A DNA stretch of 64,000 nucleotides. Source: Enoplosus armatus. Lineage: Eukaryota > Chordata > Actinopteri > Centrarchiformes > Enoplosidae. Below are positions 58,890 through 64,000 of the stretch, one piece after another (the stretch's first letter is position 1; each line of letters starts with the position of its first letter). The position numbers and the translations under genes are program-made. Below the pieces are notes generated by a model that saw only the letters and a program-made list of their open reading frames with translations, was not told where the DNA came from and ran no database searches. The DNA is taken from positions 23,532,501-23,596,500 of the forward strand of contig NC_092183.1 in assembly GCF_043641665.1 (NCBI RefSeq), in the 5' to 3' direction.

Positions 58890-60225
58890 AGTTGTGGGAG
58901 TCTGGTGGTAGCGAAAATATTTAAAGTGTCTTCAAGAAAGGAAGGGTCACTTTACACATGCAAACTATAATGCTCGCCTCATGTTGAAGAGGTCACCTGG
59001 CGCAGTGACAAACTGGCCTTTGCTGTCACTCACCTTGTGGACAGCAAAGGCGATGTTATTGTGTATTAGGACGACAGACCCACAGCTGAATTGAATTGAA
59101 TTTGCGAGTGATATACTTGGCCAAGCCAACTATGTCGAGTCTACATCTGAATTACAAAGCTATCCACAGTGCTCATAAATAAGACAGATAGATCCAGATA
59201 TAGAATGGAGGAAATCTAAAATAATTCATCCCATAAAACAACTGCCAAATGTGGAAAAAACTCGTCATTCATTTCAATGAGGCCAGTGCTTTGACACAGA
59301 AAGAGTGCCAACACAGAAGCTTTAGTTTTACTGCCTTGGTCATGTTAATATTAAGCCTGTCAACATATTGTCTCAAAAGTCTCGTATAATATTGTTATTA
59401 TTGACTTGAACCTGCATGGCGGCACACGTTGCCGTTGAATTTTCCATCCCACCTCTTAAAGCTGAATCTGATCCACGAAATCAAAAAAAAGGTTTCTGAA
59501 AGTTAGGTGTTATTTTTTTCAGTCGGTGAAGAAGCTGGCGGGCGCTCTGTCCTCTTCTGCCTGCTCTGTGAAACCTTGTGTAATGAGTCTTGGATTACAA
59601 ACCAAATAAGTGCTTAAACAGCAGGTAATTCGATCTGTACCTGTGCTAAATCTCCAGGCGTCAGCCAGCCTGTACCACTTCACAACACACATAGATGGGA
59701 TTCCAACCATGCCTTCCATTCACTAAGTGAATTGGTGCTGGCTTGCCTAACATGAAGGCATTATGATAAATAAGAAGCCCCCCACGGTAGAGAGTCCAGT
59801 TAGTTCAGTCTGACAGTCCAGGCGCCTCCCTTGGTCCTTGACCATGACCACCTTCATGCTGCAGCAGCAGAACATAAGGCTGCCCACTTATCATGCTGCA
59901 GGACAGAACTCAGTGGCAGCCAAGGGGAAGGTGGACTGTTAACTTTATTGTTTACATTTTATGTTGAAGAGAGAAGAGGCCAAGGATCAACAGAGGTGTC
60001 GACAAGCTGTAAGTTCAGGCCATCACGTTCTTGTTTGAACACACTGTGAGCTCGTCATTGTTCCACGTTGCCACTCATATGCTCGGCGTTTTTAGATGTA
60101 TGTGTTGGTGTATGGACACATCGTTGAATGTGTAGACACTTGCAGGGATATAATATAAATAGCGGAGCCTATTCTAAAGACATCAATGGCGGGTCAGTCT
60201 GTGTGCATTGTAATCACTGCTGAAT
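58890..60225. other. Unannotated non-coding stretch
   Basis: No repeat family or exon was recognised. GAATTGAATTGAA lies near 59089. Confidence 0.5.
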
Positions 60226-60227
60226 GC

Positions 60228-60439
60228 TTAACCCTTTATCCGGCAAGGAACCATATATGGTAACTTCATTGATCTTGATTTTCAACATAAAAACTGAATA
60301 TTTTTAAAAATGTCACAAAAGTAAAAAAGTCTTGTTGTGTCCTGCAATGACACTCTAGGGTTGAAATTTTGCATTTTGACACTCTAGGGTTGAAATTTTG
60401 TGTTGTAAGTATTTCAATGAGTGCCTGATAAAGGGTTAA
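60228..60439. mobile_element. 212-base TTAA-flanked MITE
   Basis: TTAACCCTTTATCCGGCA (60228-60245) and TGCCTGATAAAGGGTTAA (60422-60439) are inverted with one mismatch, and both end in TTAA. This suggests a piggyBac-type non-autonomous element. A 29-base direct repeat occurs inside (60348 and 60377). Confidence 0.8.
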
Positions 60440-62930
60440 AGGAGCATGCAATAATTGGCCACCTGTCGAATTCATACTCGCAGCATATCGCCAGAGTGAC
60501 CGCGAACAGCTGCAAACTGTAGCTGCTATTAGCTCAGTTAGCCGTGCAGCTAGCGGACCTATTGCTGGATGACTGTGGCGAGACTGGGAGCACTGGGGGA
60601 GTGTTGGTGTTTACACCACTAGCACAGGAGTTTTGGACCGCCAGGTAGAGGAGAATTTCAGGCCTGGGCAGTGGGAGGGGGCGGGTTCCAGTGGGGAATG
60701 CTGGCAGGGAGCGGTGGCAAAATGGGCAACAGGACGGAGCCAGGCAAGCGGGCAACGGAACCGGGCTCAGCAACCTCCCAGTGAACACTGCCAGACCGAA
60801 CACAGCCTCCGACCGGGAATCCGGGGAAGGTGAAGACACAGTGGGCTCAGGAGAGGTGTGAAGAAGCGAGAGGGAGGTCGTGCATCAGTCAGCACCCACC
60901 TCCAGCCCCTCCACTGGGGCTGACCCATCCGTGGCCAGGAGCCAAACCCAGCAAGAAAACCACATCAGTGTTGTTGGACTGGACACTACAGTAACTCATC
61001 ATTGCATCTTGAGGTTCAAAGTGGTTTCTCAAATTAGATCGCCTAAATTCAGATGCCAAAATTCAAACTTGAACATTCAGGCTACCAAGGACGAGCAATC
61101 GAGCCCGAGTGGAATCAATCTGACCTCTGTCGTGTTCCGTCAATCACATGATCCAAGGATCTAATCTGCCTGAAGTACAAGAAGAACATGTATCCTTGGT
61201 TAATGCAGACATTCAAGTTTTTCATAACTGAATTGCAAATGCAGTGATTACCTACCTGGAACCACAGAGGTAGATTATGTGTATTAGCAATGAAATAGGA
61301 CTGGAAAGGTTAAAGCACCAGTTTCTACTCAATTTCATTGGGTTTTTATCAAATCTGACTCCAGTATCAAGTCTGCATCTCGATAATGTAACCTGTATGT
61401 ATGCCAAACAGGAACCAGATCCAAAATGGAACCGACTTTCGAATCAGAAATTTGGTATATATTGTCACACTCTGTTCCTTTAGTACCACCATGTCAATTT
61501 GTATTGGCCTAGCTGAGGTCACATTAAAGGGGATCCACCCAGGCTCACAGCAGCAGTGCACAGTGAAACAAAGCAAAAGTCAACAGTTCCATTTGGGGTA
61601 AATGTGTTCCCACCTGAAGGTTTCACCATCAACCCCCTACACCTCTGACCAGACCTGTGTTTCCCGTCGTCACCATCATGCCGCTCAATACATAAATGAT
61701 GTGTAAAAAGTGAAATAGAGAGCTCTCCATCCATTAAAGTTCGCATTCCCATACCCGGCAGTGAGATCTCATCATGAGTCTACCGCTAAAAGGTTTACCA
61801 CAAGGATAATGTTTACTCCAACTGCCACCTCACTCCAAAAATGATCCAAATATTTATATGTTCATTAATCCGGAATTTCCCCTAATGCATCACTTACAAT
61901 AACAGAGCAGGCACCTCCCAGGAAGTGCTGTGGTGTAAATGAGTGGCTGAGAGGATGACTATGGTCGTATTTGGAAATTTGGTGTCAAAAGTTTGGTGTG
62001 CCGCACTGATCTGACTCTCACGCCTGCATCAACTCGATGATTTCACAGCTCTGACATCCACATGGGGAAAAGAGACAAAATAAGAGAGCTGGGTTTAAAA
62101 AGACAGAAAGATTGCTTCGGAAAATAAATCAGAAGAGTTGAGTACACCCGTCCCTCTGGTTAATAGATATAACTCACCCCAGAGAAAGCACACAGATAAA
62201 CCCAGGAACAATTGCCCTCATTTATTAATGTTTTCTGGATTTTTCTCTTAGAATTACTTGACACGCTTTATTAAGATAAAAAAAACAAAACGAATTCTTA
62301 GAGAATTCACAGGCCAAATATTTGTCCTTTCTTGCAATGGTGACGCTTGCAGATGCAGCGGCCAGTAGCTCCCTCAAACTTCACTACATTTTTAGGTTTC
62401 ATTTGGTATTTGTTCACCTCTTATTACTGAAACACGTATTACCTATGACAGAAATCCACAACATCTTCCAACCACCAAGCCAGATCAGCCGGACCGAGCC
62501 TCACCGCAGGCGGTGCAATCACCCAGCTCGAACCTAAGGCTGTTCCACTACTCCAGCCTACTCGGGGCTTATGTCTGGTCATAGGAAAATAAAATGGATG
62601 GAATAAGACCCAGGCTAACTCAGCAACGGGCAATCTGAGACAGAGACCCAGCTCCGCCACAACATCCCGGATCAAGCTATTGCACTCGATGGGCAGACCG
62701 TGTTCCGTGCTGACAGGACACAAGAGTCCGGTAAGAAGAGGTGAAGCGGACTCTGTGTTTACATGGATAAAGCTTGGTGCTCAAACGTAGTCAAACTTGA
62801 TGGACATGTTTCCCAGATGTCGGGATGTTTAATATTAAGATGGCGACCATATTATGTTGCTGCTGTTTACATTACCCAGAACTGAGGAAAAACTTAGCAC
62901 TTGCTTGAGCTTGAGTACTACACTCAATGC
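60440..62930. other. Unannotated non-coding stretch; possible repeat at 60530-60960
   Basis: The 101-codon minus frame at 60534-60839 is proline- and serine-rich without a domain. No other exon or family was recognised. Confidence 0.4.
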
Positions 62931-62934
62931 AGCT

Positions 62935-63255
62935 AGATATTGGACTTCATCACAAACAGAGCCAAGAGAGTTCGGATTGGCGGTCACACCAAGCGCCAAC
63001 CTCCAGGTCTGAAAAGTGAAGCCAATGCGGAAGTAAGCCTTAAACTTGCGTTATTTCTAAAGGCCAGCAGGGGGCGACTCCATTCGTTTGCGAAAAGAAG
63101 TCCCGATTGTATAGAAGTCTATGAGAAAGTGACTTACCACAGCGGCACAGGTTCGATTCCAACCAATTTTCCGCATGCCCCCCCCCCTCTCCCGCCTCTC
63201 CTGTCTCTCTTCGGTTGCAAAAATGCCCCTTATCTAAAAATAAATAAATGGTGCC
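62935..63255 (+). mobile_element. Teleost repeat with tRNA-SINE tail
   Basis: GGCCAGCAGGGGGCGACTCC and TAGAAGTCTATGAGAAA are common teleost repeat motifs. ACAGGTTCGATTCCAACC (B-box-like) followed by CCGCATGCC, a pyrimidine tract, AAAAATGCCCC and an A-rich end is a truncated SINE. Confidence 0.6.
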
Positions 63256-63419
63256 TCTGAACACTGTATATCCTGTATATAATGATGGATGTTGGAAGCA
63301 GCCTTATTATTTCTTCCTAGTTATTAAGTGAACAATTTCAGATGTTTCAATATTATTAGAATGTTCATATTTTTCCTGTTTGGTTAAAAGTGAAATTCAA
63401 GCACATAAAACGACAACAG

Positions 63420-63665
63420 CAGTGAATCCTCACGGGCAATATTAAACTGTCCCCATGCTCTCCCCTAATAGCAGTATTACATCTTTCCAGTGACAGCGAA
63501 AAGTGATACAGTGAAAACTGTAATTATAATGTCTAATTGGCATATTTTAATAGAATGAAGTAAATTACCAGAGCCTCATGAAATAATTGAAAAACAAAGC
63601 AATTACGGTCTACAGGCACCATTCAGTCCGATAATTGCGGTGCGGCTCGGTCTGACAGCAAACAG
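63420..63665. promoter_or_regulatory. Candidate conserved non-coding element
   Basis: It has CTGTAATTATAATG, TCTAATTGGCATATTTTAAT, AAAGCAATTACGG and GATAATTGCGG: four TAATT/AATTA-type sites in about 130 bases of repeat-free sequence, about 17 kb upstream of isl1. Inference only. Confidence 0.4.
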
Positions 63666-63669
63666 AATT

Positions 63670-64000
63670 AGACTGGGCGGAGTTGGAGGCTTCACTTCAT
63701 GTCTTTTCAGCCAACTTCTCACAGTCTGTCTCTTTGATCTGACAACCACCAACAGACAAAAAAAAAAAAAAAAAAAACTGAGATTAAGTTACGTCCAAAA
63801 CAGCATTATGTTGACTACTTATATTATGTTGTGTGCATAAGAGAGAGTCAAATTAGTCAAAGTATTTCTTTTTTTCTGGACTTTATACTGTGATAAATAA
63901 CTATACCTTGACGAACTTTTCACGGGCACACTTGCACTCAGGGACTCCACTGGACCAATTCCAAAACTTTTGGTGACTATTACTCATTCAGACACAAAAA
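63670..64000. other. Unannotated right edge
   Basis: An A run lies at 63759-63777. Nothing else was recognised. Confidence 0.5.

Noticed and set aside
60348..60405. CRISPR-like or satellite array from the 29-base repeat
   Set aside because: Only two copies, inside a MITE, in a vertebrate genome.

Overview
This looks like nuclear DNA of a ray-finned (teleost) fish. The one gene I can fully model is a six-exon, GT-AG spliced LIM-homeodomain gene encoding an Islet-1 protein of 349 residues. Around it lie long non-coding tracts, many microsatellites, homopolymer runs of up to 25 bases, and short decayed transposons of types common in teleosts: Tc1-like, PIF/Harbinger-like, TTAA-flanked MITEs, L1-like and other LINE tails, and tRNA-SINE tails. 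Nothing bacterial, viral or CRISPR-like was seen.

Layout. 1-9 kb: a teleost interspersed repeat at the left edge, a Tc1-like fragment (1.55-1.77 kb), a Harbinger-like element with a near-identical duplicated right end (3.1-4.08 kb), a fold-back element (4.1-4.5 kb), a possible LINE remnant (5.8-6.3 kb), then unannotated DNA. 9-24 kb: mostly non-coding, with a duplicated motif (9.6/11.2 kb), a teleost repeat tail at 14.4 kb, a pair of about 65-base inverted arms (16.2/17.5 kb), candidate regulatory DNA (17.6-18.75 kb), an interspersed repeat (18.85-19.2 kb) and two L1-like 3' ends (22.8-23.9 kb). 24-41 kb: an enhancer-like desert with several stretches that read like conserved non-coding elements (25.5-26.1, 27.3-27.7, 28.0-28.2, 29.1-29.4, 31.0-31.4 kb), a nested repeat insertion (33.8-35.2 kb), a 491-base MITE (36.5 kb) and a SINE tail (39.1 kb).

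41.98-46.87 kb, minus strand: isl1. Exon 1 carries the start, exons 2 and 3 the two LIM domains, exon 4 the whole homeodomain, exon 5 the LHX3-binding region and exon 6 the C-terminus. The codon phases agree at all five junctions. A GC-rich 5' flank with a CCAAT box, an E-box and a CRE-like site lies at about 46.87-47.11 kb. Islet-1 is a transcription factor for motor and sensory neurons, heart progenitors and endocrine pancreas. It acts through LDB1 and LHX3, and in vertebrates it typically sits in a gene desert with distant enhancers, which fits the lack of other genes here.

47-64 kb: microsatellites, a decayed LINE with a reverse-transcriptase fragment (48.9-50.1 kb), a Tc1 transposase remnant (50.9-51.4 kb), a copy of the 31.8 kb repeat (51.9-52.3 kb), an unidentified frameshifted coding-like segment on the minus strand (53.85-54.55 kb), a 212-base TTAA MITE (60.2 kb), a SINE tail (63.1 kb) and a homeodomain-site-rich segment (63.4-63.66 kb). 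I found no convincing new multi-gene system. The best leads are the unidentified 54 kb segment, the conserved alternative acceptor in isl1 exon 5, and the candidate isl1 enhancers.
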